NCBI GenBank assembly: GCA_032191485.1
Contig: JAVDOI010000009.1
Coordinates: 19,083,343-19,147,342 of the forward strand
DNA: 64,000 nucleotides
Source of the DNA: Leptoclinus maculatus
Taxonomy: Eukaryota > Chordata > Actinopteri > Perciformes > Stichaeidae
Reading direction: 5' to 3'
Shown in pieces: positions 12,207-24,200 of the stretch; position 1 is the stretch's first letter; each line of letters opens with the position of its first letter. Made by a program: the position numbers and the translations under genes. The notes under the pieces were generated by a model. It searched no databases. It worked only from the letters and a program-made list of their open reading frames with translations, and was not told the DNA's origin.

Positions 12207-15200
12207 TACACACACACATATATAATACACATATATACACACACACACGGCCTAGACAGAATCACAAAGTTATAGCTATTTTATAATTTAATTATTTTTC
12301 ATAAATACACTACATGTATTCTAAATATTTTTTCCCATTAGCCTATTATCTCATTGCATAGCTACTGTCTTCCTCAGAGCCTTCTAACTGGCCTACAAGT
12401 ACGTCAGCATTAACGTGCGTCTTGATTGGTCAGTGGGCTAGCGTGACTGTTGTGAAGTTAGCTAGCAGAACTTTGTAGTAGTAAGCGTTTTTTTTACCTA
12501 GCTTTGTTTTTTTTAACACTCAATGGCTGAAGGAGGAGAAACGGATTTGGTGGCGGAGTTACTGGCAACTCCTTTCTGGAGAAGGACATTGCAAGAATAG
12601 CCGGACATCGTAAGAAAGGGTCGGCCAACCCCACAGCTAGCAGCCCTGACCCAGCCAGGGAAAGGATTTGTACGAACGGTATTGCTGGCTGACAGCGTCG
12701 GCGAAGCGTTGCACATTTTATGGCTGGGAATGCGTTTTATTTACAACTGAACGTCTTGGTGTTTGGAGCTGTTTGGAGCTACGCTGGATTTGCTAACCTG
12801 AGTTGGCTAACCAAGGCAGCAACACGACACCATAGCACGGCAGGACACTTACAAGCTACAGAGCTTTTGAAAATGTTTCAACCCGAGTGGATCTACAACT
12901 CAACGAACACGTTCGCAGGAGGACCTCTTACTGGAACTGAACCGCACCGATGTTCTGTACAACCGCGGTAATAAACTCTTTGTAAACAAAGAAAGGAGGA
13001 TGGACTTTGAATAGTGAACAGCAGCTTTGGAAAGTGAAGTGCTTTTGTGTTTTTACATCTGCAGTAGCGTTACTACTGTGTTCATTTGTCTATGGTGTCG
13101 TTTTGATGATATGGTAAATATTGTTCCCTCTGATGTGAATATTTGAATGGCCCGTGCTCTTGAGTGTGTGTATACATATACACACACACACAAACTTGTA
13201 GTCTTACCAGAGTGTCTCTTGGCCTTGTGGGGGCGCTGTAGAGTGACAGTCAGGTAGGAGCCACTCAGCAGGTCATCATTCAGATCAGACACCAGGAGGA
13301 CTGGAGGTTCTGGGTCTGAATCCCAGCGCCCTTCCTCCTCCACCTCCTCTTCTTCATCATCTTCCAGCGTGTCCATCTCCTCCTCTTCAAGGTCAAACTC
13401 CTGCCCCTCACTGTCATCGTCATCATCATCATCATCGTCATCATCGTCATCAGTCCTGCGCCTTCTCCTACGCCGGTGATGCAGTCGTTCTTTGTCTCCG
13501 TCTTCACTGTCCTCTTCCTCCTCCTCCTCATCTTCATCGTCGTCGTCGTCGTCGTCGTCATCGTCGTCTTCGTCGTCGTCGTCGTCCGACTCCTCGGATT
13601 CGTCTCCTCTTCGCTGCATCCTGGAGCCTCCCCTCAGTCTCACCCCTCGTCCCCTCCGTCCAACCTCCCTCATGCCCATCCCTCGCTTTAGCTTGAGGAC
13701 TGAGGAGGAGCCAGAAGACATGAGCCCTCCTCTGCTTCCTCTGTGGGCTGAACCTCCTCTCAGAAGGCCTCTCCTGTTGGCACTGAAGCCCCTCCTGGAA
13801 GAGTGGCTCCCCCCTCGAGAATGGAGAGCTATCTTTCTTCTCTGACAGGCTGCAGAGATGGACGGATGGAGGGGACAGGTGATCATTTTAAACAGCTTTT
13901 TTGTGATTAATCACCAACAAAGTAACTGGTGGGCAGTAAAAATGTTGCCTTTCTTTTCACAGAGACAAACCTTCATCTTCATCATCATCATCATCACTGG
14001 CAGAGTCGTCTCCATCGCGGCTGTGTCTCTGTCGTCTGTAAATCTTAGCCATGCGAGCGTCCAGCAGGGTGGAAGATTTCCGCTTCTGGACATGCAGGGA
14101 TAGAAGGAAGAGGAATGAAAAGAGACACAGATTGACAAAGAAAACGAGGACAGTATGGGGAAAGACAAACATTAATATAAATTAAGAGAGTATTTAGAAA
14201 TAAAAACATCAAAGTAGGGATCAAACAACAAACACTCACTGTTGGAAGGCCTTCACCTTTGTCTCCTTTAGACTGCTGGAGGAAAAAGGAAAAACATCTC
14301 AGTATCAGAAGTAACTGAAGAAACGGACAGAAGAAGAGTCTCAAAGAATCTCTTTTTTGAGACTTAGCTGACACTTTTGGCTTTACATTATTAGAGTCTG
14401 GTAACATCTTTGGACGGAAGCTGCCATTACGTGCTGATGTTCAATAACTCAAGTGTTTTGCCAACATTTTGTCTTGGCGAAACACTTTGTTGTGACTCAT
14501 TGAAGGAAGAATTTACCCAGAACTGAAGCTCTTGCCATCATATACTCGCACTCAGTCAGTCATACATAAACATAATATAGTTAAGGTGGTATAGAACATC
14601 ACAAAACAAGAACATGAAGTAATGTAGTGTATGCTTTGCAGCCACTAAATATCAGAACACATCATTATGCTCATACAATGTACTCAACCACCCCCCGAAA
14701 AACAGATCATCTTATACAGAGCATCTTTGGTGCAACCGTTAACCACCAACAGATAAACAATAATCATATGCTTCACATCAGATTTTGACTCATCACACAG
14801 TGAAGTACTTTTTAAACTTAGAAAGAGCCACATGGACACTGAAACAAAAGCTTTTTGGTGAGCAGCAATGTTGTACACCTTGAACATATAACTGCAATGT
14901 CACAGTGAAGAGAATATCCCATCATTTCTGTTATTGATATTTCAACATGTTTGTGTGTGTGGCACAAGAGAATGACGTGACTTTAACAAGTATTTGGTTC
15001 AAGAGCGATGAGGTCAGTATTAGACCGTTTTGGACTTTTTGCTTATGAACTTGGTTGTAATCAAAGAAAATCCTCTAAAATCTACATTTTGATATTTGAG
15101 AAGACGCAAGATCAGAACACCATTTCCCTGTTAAAGGATCTCTATACAATATTCAGAGCATTAATATAGCAGCAAACGACTATTTGCCATGTAAAGATAT

Positions 15201-18200
15201 AGAGGAGCAGAGTGCGTTGTAATCAGAGCTTCCCTGTGTTTGGTTTACATAGAGCGCTGGCAGCGCGTGCCTTTTTAATGCATGTTAGTGTATGTGAGCT
15301 TTCCCCAAAGGCTTGCTCAAAGCCGCCGTTCTGCACTGTGGTTTCCACTGGTGGTGTCCGTTCAGATCACCCCTCACGGTTCAGGACACTTGTGAACCGC
15401 GGATTAAGTGAGTATTTTAATTATTTTTTTAACAGTGTAATCATCATAGTGTGTAATAAAGTGTTACTGCTGCTGTTCCTTTTCAAGTAACAAGTCCCCA
15501 AATATCAATGCAGAGTGTCAGTGAACAGATATAAAGCAGTAGTGTGTTCAGTGAACGGAGCAGGTTAAAAGCATTTAACGGTGAAAGTCACGGCGAGCGG
15601 AGGAACTCGAGAAGCCCCCGGGTCATTTAAGTCGCAAGTTTGGGAGCATTTTGTCTTCCCTGTAACTTATAATGACGGATAAGGGTGGTGGACAAAAGCG
15701 TTACGGTATGTAGGCGTTATTTAAAGAGAAAGACATACGACAACATATCAGACATGTCAACACATATGAAGAGCCACCATCCCGTCTGTCAGTGACGGGG
15801 GACACTCCAGGGTGGAAAACAAAGGATTTCAAAATCTGGTTAAAGTGCTTGAGCCACGCTACGAAATCCACTCACGCACCCACTTCAGAATGAAGAGGAA
15901 AAGACTGACCGCTCACTTCACCACGGCGTAGTGGGAAATGTAAAGTCCGGTGCTGCAGACACGCCCCCTCTGTGAGAGTCACACAGACACACATATGGCG
16001 CTACCCTTTCCCCACACAATGTAGAAATTCTCATCTTTTTGAAAAATATCTTAAATATTGTGGTTTTCATTGAAGACTATAGCCCTAAGTTCTTTGCTTT
16101 CAGTGTTCTTGAAGTTCTTTAATTAATAAATGGTCACGAACCGTGACTCAAAAACCGCGGTACAATCCAAACCGTGAGGTTTGTGATCCGTTGCACCCCT
16201 ACTTTCCACTGATAACGTCATCCCGACCGACGGCGTCGTCGTCATGGAAACATTGCACCCTGCCACCGAATCCCCCTAAGGTAAACACGGTCAGCTCTGT
16301 CAGCACTGCTGCCCTTGTTGGGCACCGTTAGCTGAAACCGCCAGCTCAACTGTCCCAATGTTGAGAGCCATGTGGAGGCAATCCCTCGATCATAGATATG
16401 CTCAGAGTTTTGTATCGAGCACCTTAAACAACCGACAGAAAGTCATTCAGACAGTCAGTTAGTTAGGGCGATGGAAATAAACCTAAACAATCACCTGGGG
16501 ATTCAAGTTCAAAGTTGAGTAAACAGGGCCACTGAACAACATCAGCTCCTTTAACATCCTTTTTAACATTGAAGAAGTGGAAACTGATAACGCACTGATA
16601 AGACTTACAATCTTAGTAAACATAATACATTCATAAAAGCCCTGAAAACCAATTATTTAAAGTTAAACTGACAAACTGTAACAAATGTGTCCAGGCTACA
16701 CATTGTCCGTTATGATAAGCCATGAGAAAAATCATTTTGAAAAGTATGGAAAAAGGAAAACAGTACAGAAACCAATCTGAGCTGAAGAAAAACAAACAGA
16801 TAAGTCAGAGAAGAGGCACTACTCTTGTATGAACTATGACAATTCTTAAACAGGAAATCATTTTGTCAGCAACAAGATCATTTACAACAAGAGTTGTGTC
16901 TGTTCTCTTCAAAGGTGGAATGAAAAAAGGGGTGTGGTGCACTTGACAGACGGGTGGATGTACTCAGAGTAGGCGGCACCTCTCACCAGTCTCGAGCTGA
17001 TTGGCTGAGAAGGCAGAGGGGCCGCCACCAATAGAATTGACGCTGAGGAGGAGGAAGAGCAGGAAGGAAGAGGAGAAGGAGGGAAGAAACCACAGCGGAC
17101 CACCTCCCCATCCTGCTGGGTGCCCACAGGACCCCCTAAGGTAGCAGAGGGCCCGGGGCCCAGTCTGAGAACCAGGGGGCCATGGGGACGGATGAGCTGC
17201 TGGTGGCCGGCGGCCAACGATTCATCGCTGCCTGATGACTGACGGAGTTAAATCAAACTCAAAGAGAACGGAAATAAAGCAAACAAAAAAAAATAATAAT
17301 AATGAAGACAGGAGACACACAATACCCATTAGCGTTGACACACTGCAACCAAGTGTGTGTGAACGGCGGGTTAATAGACTGAGTGCAAGAGAGAGCGCAA
17401 GTGTTTGCAAAGACACTCAGACGTCTGTGTGCACAGTGGACTACATGTACATACAAGAAGTAGGAAACCCTGAGACTGTGTGCGTGTGTGTGTGTGTGTC
17501 GATGAGAGTTTGTGTACCTCAGGGTCAGTAATCCCTTGGACACACTTTGGACACTCCCAGCAACTAGGCAGGTCTTTATTCACCACTCCTTCACCCTGAA
17601 CCTGCAGAAACAGACATATTATTAGTGAAATGGATGAACTGAAGGAAGAAGAAGTAATGAATGAAAATGTATAAATAAACAACACTAGAATGTGTATACC
17701 TAGCTACAGAGCTTTTATCTAGATGGTGACAGAGAGGGCACTCATATTTAATATCTGTGTAATATGACCCATACATGCTGTATGTGCTACAGTATTAGAG
17801 GTGTGGAAATGTCTCGATTCTAAGATGCATCGTGAATGATTCTGCATCGATGCAGCCACGGATCATTATTAGGAAGCTGGTTTAATTTCAGTGTGTGTGT
17901 GTGTTTACTGCGTTTAGCCGTCATCTACTGAGCTGTTACACATTCCTGGGCCCTGTACTACGAAAGCGAGTTCCAACATACCAAGGGTATCTCTTTGCGG
18001 AAAACTTTTTTTTGCTCCATAGTGGGAATTTTTGAGGGCACACATAAATGTTACACTCGGAATTAGCAGTAAATATAGTGTACTGTGTAGTAAACCAGGA
18101 GCGTGTACCGTGAGGCAGGCAGGATGGACTATCTGCGCACAGTTAGAACATTCCATCAGAGTGAGGGAGGGGTCTCCGGTTTCCTCCTGGTTGGGCTCCT

Positions 18201-21200
18201 TGCAGATCTCACATACTGCAGACAGAGGAAGGCCCGGCTAGAGGAGATGGAGAGGAAAATTGTGAAACACATCCAACATATATAAATAAACAAACTATAA
18301 AAAGTGACCTACAGAGAGACACTGTCGGAGCACACAGGTCTGCTTGAGTTTCCCTGGTCCTCCAAACTTCTTCATGTCTCTGCAGAAGTTACAGTCTCCA
18401 CACTCTGGTCTCATACAAGCTTCACAGCGCTTACACCTGCAGAGAAGGAAATCATCACAGTAAATGGATGATCACTGAAGACAGCTGAATCATACACTTG
18501 CACAATTACATTATAAAAGGTTTCAAATGGTAGAACACTGGCTCCAAACAACTGGTGTTTGCTGGGCTTAATTGAGAAGGCCTACTGCAAACAACTGAAA
18601 ACCAGTTAGTGTGACCAAAACAACATTCCAGCCAATCTTTATTTGACATGACAAAATGTGTTTCTCACACATGCTTCGTTACCTGACCCTGCGCCGTCTC
18701 AGCACTGACATGGAGGAGGCTGGTTTCTGTGGCCGTGGGATGATGGGAGTGGAGGAGAACTTAGGACGAGGAGGAGGTGGTGGTGGAGGAGGAGGCTGGT
18801 ACCATGAGGGCTGGTGGAGAGGAGCAGACAAGTTAAGAGGGGGGGTAAGAAGAGGAAAAATAGAAGAAAAAAACAACTACAGTCACCAGCATTTGTTATG
18901 AACACTGGGTCCCAAATATTTACAATATTGTATAAATGATGAAGCGGCATTTTCATACCAGTATTGATTGAGAAATGTCATTTTTCATATGGTATTTGCT
19001 AATATACATGAGGGGACTCATGAGGAACAGTCAATTGAAACAAAATTATAAAACATATTTTAATTATGATCATTCTGAACAATTAGCAAACATTTGACAA
19101 ATCAAGACTCGCATAAATAAACACTTCTTCCAAGTATTACAGTCAGGGCCACAAGTATTTGGACTGCGACACAATTTTTCTAATTTTGCCTCTTTACACG
19201 ACTCCAGTGGATTTGAAACTAATCAGTCAATATGTGGTTGAAGTTTAGACTTTCAGCTTTAATTCAATAGATAAACCAAAAATATTACATGAATCGTTAT
19301 GGAATTACGACCATTTTTATACAGACATCCAAAGTGGATGATCGCAGAATTCTTTCCTTGGTGAATAAAACCCCTTCATAACATCTACTGAAGTCAAGAA
19401 CACTCTGGAGGATGTAGGCGTGCAATTGTAAAAGTCTACAATCAAGAGACCTTCATGAATCTAAATACAGAGGATTTACAACAAGGTGCAAACCACTGGT
19501 AACACTGAAGAACAGGAAGGCCGATGAGACTTTAACAGAAAACATCTGAAAAAGACCGACCAGTTTGGGAACAAGATTCTTTGGACAGATGAAACCAAGA
19601 TGAACTTGTACCAGAATGATGGAAGAGAAAAGTGTGGAGAAGGAAAGGAACGGCTCATGATCCGAAGCATTCCACATCATCTGTCTCTTAATGCAACAAA
19701 ACTGATTGGACGGCGCCTCACAGTGCAGATGGATTATGACCTAAAACATACTGTGAACACAACCCAAGAGCTTCTCAGGGCAAAGGAATGGAATATTCTT
19801 CAATGGCCAAGTCAGTCACCTGATCTCAACCCAAGTGAGCAGCTTTTCACTTACTGAAGATGAAACTGAAGGCAGAAAGACCCACAAACAGCAGCAGCTG
19901 AAGGAGGCTGCAGTAAAAGGTCTGGCAAAGCATCTCAAAGGAGGACTCACCGTTTGGTGATGTCTATGGAGCCAGACTTCAGGCAGTCATTGACTGCAAA
20001 GGATTGTCCTCCAAGTATTACAAATAATGATTATTTTCACAATTATGTTAGTTTGTCCAATTACTTTTGAGCCTCTGAAAATGTGGGGGACTGTCTAAAA
20101 ATGGCTGTAATTCCTAAACGGTTATTGTGATATTTTTGTTTTATCCATTGAATTAAAGCTGAAAGTCTTCACTTCAACCACATATTGACTGATTAGTTTA
20201 AAATCCACTGGAGTCGTGTAAAGAGGCAAAATTAGAAAAATTGTGTCACAGTCCAAATACTTATGAACCTGACTGTAATTTAAACCCTGAGAAATAGAGA
20301 CTTATTTATTACCATTATTTATTTATTACCATTATTCTGTAAAGATAGTCAGTCATCCAGCACAAATGTGCTGTGTGTCTAAAAGTGAAGACTGCTTACT
20401 CTCTTTGGCCACTTGACAATGGGTTTTCCTGTGTAGGACAGTTTGGGATTGTCATTGGCATGTTCCTTCAGTAGAGCCTGCAGGGCAGAAGAGACAAAAG
20501 TGGTGGGAGAGAAAGCATTGGACAGGACAAAAAAACACTGTCAACAGGACAGCATTAATATCAGTAGTTTCAGTTTTTATTCATCCCACCAGCAAAATAA
20601 CTGATGCACGCAAAGACCAGTCATACCTTGATGTGTGTGATGAGTGCCGGGGCGTTGTGTATGCCTGCTGGGACACACTTCTTGTTGGTGGGCAGAGCCT
20701 CCAGTTTACCCAGCAGGTTCCACATTCCCTCCAGCTCAAGGGGAGTCAAATAAACTTTTACTGCAGGCTTGTCAGACTGCTGCTCTGAGGCCTCTTCTTC
20801 ACTGTCACCCTCCTCCTCCTCCTCCTTCACCATCACCTGCTCACTGGCTGCATCTGAGCCAGACGGCTTCTTCAGACCTGACAGAAGGAATGAGACACAC
20901 ACATTCTATTTGCAACCCATCTACACAGAAAAACCCCTTCATGAAAACTCTTCATACGTACATCTACCCCTCCTGTTTGCCTGTGTTCATACCAATGCCC
21001 AGCGTGTGCTTCTGAAATTCTGGTGTGAGGTAGGAGGTCTTTGTCATGCTGAAGACGTAGCGCTCCAACACATACCAGCACATCTCGTAGTAGAAGGGGT
21101 AACGGAACTTCAAAGGAACCTGCGGTTGAGGTGAAAGAGGCACTTTACCAATACGCAATACGCCACACGCCACTTCCTGTCATTTACACCTTACAAGATA

Positions 21201-24200
21201 GCTTGTTTTCCCTACCCGCGTTCTGTCTTCTATATTACAGATGTTAAGTTGCATGGGGATGTTGAAGCTGTGCAGGAAGTTTCCCCCAAACACCATAGAG
21301 TCCGTAGGGGTGTAGACTGCATGAATCCAACCTGAGTATAATAATACATTTTATTTATAGAGCGCTTTTCAAGATACTCAAAGACACTTTACAAACAAAA
21401 TCATCATGAAAAGCTATACACTAAAAACATAGAACACACAACATTCGTCACACATTAAAAGCAGTTCAAAAAAGGCGAGTTGTGATTTGAACATGGAAAG
21501 ATCAGTGCAGTCTCGGATGCGTTTGGGGAGAGAGTTCCAGAGGGAGGGGGCAGCTATGGAGAAGGCTCTGTCGCCCCATGTCTGGTGCTTGGTCCTGAGT
21601 GGAAGAGACAGGAGGTTGGCATCAGAGGAGCGGAGCCGACGGGATGGAGTGTGGTGGTGGAGCAGGTCGGTGAGGTGGGAGGGGGCCTGATTGCGGAGGG
21701 CTTTATGAGTGAGGAGATGGACTTTGTATTGGATCCGTTGTGGGACGGGGAGCCAGTGGAGATTCTGGGGAACTGGGGTGATGTGATCACGGGAGCGGGT
21801 GAGCAGGCGAGCAGCAGAGTTCTGGATGTACTGGAGTTTATTCAGGATTTTGGATGATGTGCCATAAAGAATGCTGTTGCAGTAGTCGATTCTGGAAGTG
21901 ATGAAGGCGTGGATCAATGTTTCAGCAGCAGATAAGGAGAGTGATGGGCGTGGACGGGCGATGTTTTTTAAGTGGAAAAAGGCAGTTCTGGTGATTTGTT
22001 TGACGTGGTGTTCAAAGGAGAGGTTGCTGTCAAACATGACTCCGAGGTTGCGGATGTGTGGGGAGGGAGACAGAGTGGAGTTGTCGATGGTGAGGCAGAA
22101 GTTGTGACTGGTTTTAGTGATGACCGATGATGATCACGTCAGATTTATCACAGTCGAGTTTGAGGAAGTTGGTTTGCATCCATGATTTAATGTCAGTGAG
22201 GCAGTTCGTCAGAGTGGAGTGAGTAGCAGTGGTAATGGCTTTTGTGGAAATGTAGAGCTGGGCATCATCGGCATAGCAGTGGAAGTGGAGACCATGTTGA
22301 CGTATGATATTGCCAAGAGGGAGCAGGTACAGGATGAACAGAAGAGGACCAAGCACCGAACCCTGGGGGACGCCTTGAGACAGAGGAGCAGTGGAGGAGG
22401 TGCAGTTGTTGATACTTATGAACTGTTGTCTGTAAGATATGATTTAAGCCAGGAGAGAGCAGTTCCGGTGATATTGAGGGAGAATTCGAGGCGGGAGAGA
22501 AGGATGTTGTGGTTGATGGTGTGGAAAGCTGCAGTGAGGTCGAGGAGGATGAGAATATTAAGGTGACCAGCGTCTGAGGAGAGGAGGAGGTCGTTGGTGA
22601 CTTTGAGGAGGGCTTTGAGTTGCGCAGCGGCAATGCGTTCCAGTATTTTTGACAGGAAGGGAAGATTGGAGATGGGCTGGAAGTTGCTCATGGTGTCAGG
22701 GTCAAGTCCAGGTTTGTTGAGGATGGGGGTGACAGCAGCCAGTTTAAGTGTGTCGGGGACTGAACCGGAGCTGAGGGAGGAGTTAATGATTACTGTGATG
22801 AGTGGTGAGATGGCTGGGAGACGGTCCTTGACCAGATTAGATGGGATGGGATCCAGGATCCAGGTAGAGCTTCTCATTCCTATTGTGAAGGTAGACCGCT
22901 CCATTGGGGACACGGGGGAGAACTGAGAAAGGGGCTGAGGGGTGGAGGAGGGGAGATTGAAAGGGCGGGGGAGGTGTTCAGGTTGCTATAAATGGTGTCA
23001 ATTTTAGTTTGGAAAAATGAAAGGAAAGAGTTGCATTTGTTCACTGTGAAGGATTCTTATGTGTGGTCCCTGGGTTTGAGAAGCTTGTTTATTGTGGAGA
23101 AGAGAGCCTTTGGGTTAGAGGAGCCAGAGCGTATGAGGTGTGAGTAGTAGGTGGACCGGGCTGAGATGAGAGCGTCTTTGTGTTGATGAAGGTAGTCAGA
23201 GTGGGCTTGGAGATGGACTGTTAAACCTGATTTCTTGCAGAGTCTTTCAAGCTGGCGCTTACAGGATTTCATATGGTGGAGTTCGGGAGTATACCAGGGA
23301 GCCGAGTGTGTGAATGAGACGGTTTTGGTTTTAATGGGAGTCAGATGATCAAGACAGGAGGAGAGTGTGTTATTGTAGTAGTTTACAAAATCGGAGGGAT
23401 TATCAGACAGCGGGGGAGGGGAGGCAGACATGGTACTGGCAAGAGAGGCTGAAAGAGTTGTGGGGGAGATAGATTTAAGATTTCTGAAGGATATGTTGCA
23501 CTTGGCTTTTGGGATGGGGATAGCGATGTCAATGTCCATGGTGATAGCCAGGTGGTCAAAGATGTTGAGGTTGAGGCTGGAGAGTTGAGGTATTGTGAGA
23601 CCAGTGGAGCAGACCAGATCCAGGATGTGACCTCGGCTATGAGTGGGGAAGTTGATATGTTGTGTGAAGTTGTTGAAGCATTGTAGCAGTTCCAGGAATT
23701 CTGTGGCAGATTTACAGTCAGTGTCATCAATGTGTATGTTAAAATCACCTAGGAGGAGAACAGAAGGTGAGATGGCACATAGCTGGGTCAGAAATCAGAA
23801 AAGTCAGAGAGAAAGGAGGAGTTTGGCTTGGGGGGGGGCGGCGGCAGATAACAGCAGTTACCAAAGGAGTGGGACCAGAGAGTTTGAAGGCAGGAATGGC
23901 AATGGTGGTTGTTTTAATGTCCTTCTGTAAACAGCAGCAACACCACATCCCCAGTATAACACACAATAATATTCTATTTTTGTCACTAAATCGCTAAACA
24001 ATATAGTGAGTGAATTAAAAGTATACCTGAAGGTATGATGAAGGTACAGCCCTGCTTCAGCTCAATCCTCTGGCAGTCAGATGCTCTGTCTCCAAGAAAA
24101 ATGTCTCCCTGTTTCCCCGACAGCACCCAGTTCTCATACAGCTCCAGGTTCTGAGGGGTGGGGGGGATCAGCCAGAACACCTGAAAACACACAATTGCAA

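Noticed and set aside
13476..13845. Plus-strand Ser- and Val-rich frames of 71 and 117 aa
   Set aside because: Antisense shadows of the Asp/Glu-coding tract of kdm2a.
13849..13971. Acceptor at CTGTCAG (exon starting 13841) for the acidic exon of kdm2a
   Set aside because: It breaks the frame with the preceding exon; the acceptor CTCTGCAG eight bases upstream closes the phase.
16909..17217. Alternative last exon of kdm2a ending at 16909
   Set aside because: Possible only by reading through a good GTGAGA donor with no clear poly(A) signal after the stop; mentioned as a finding, not annotated.
21487..22107. Plus-strand frames over the 21-23 kb region
   Set aside because: Antisense of the L2 reverse transcriptase on the minus strand.
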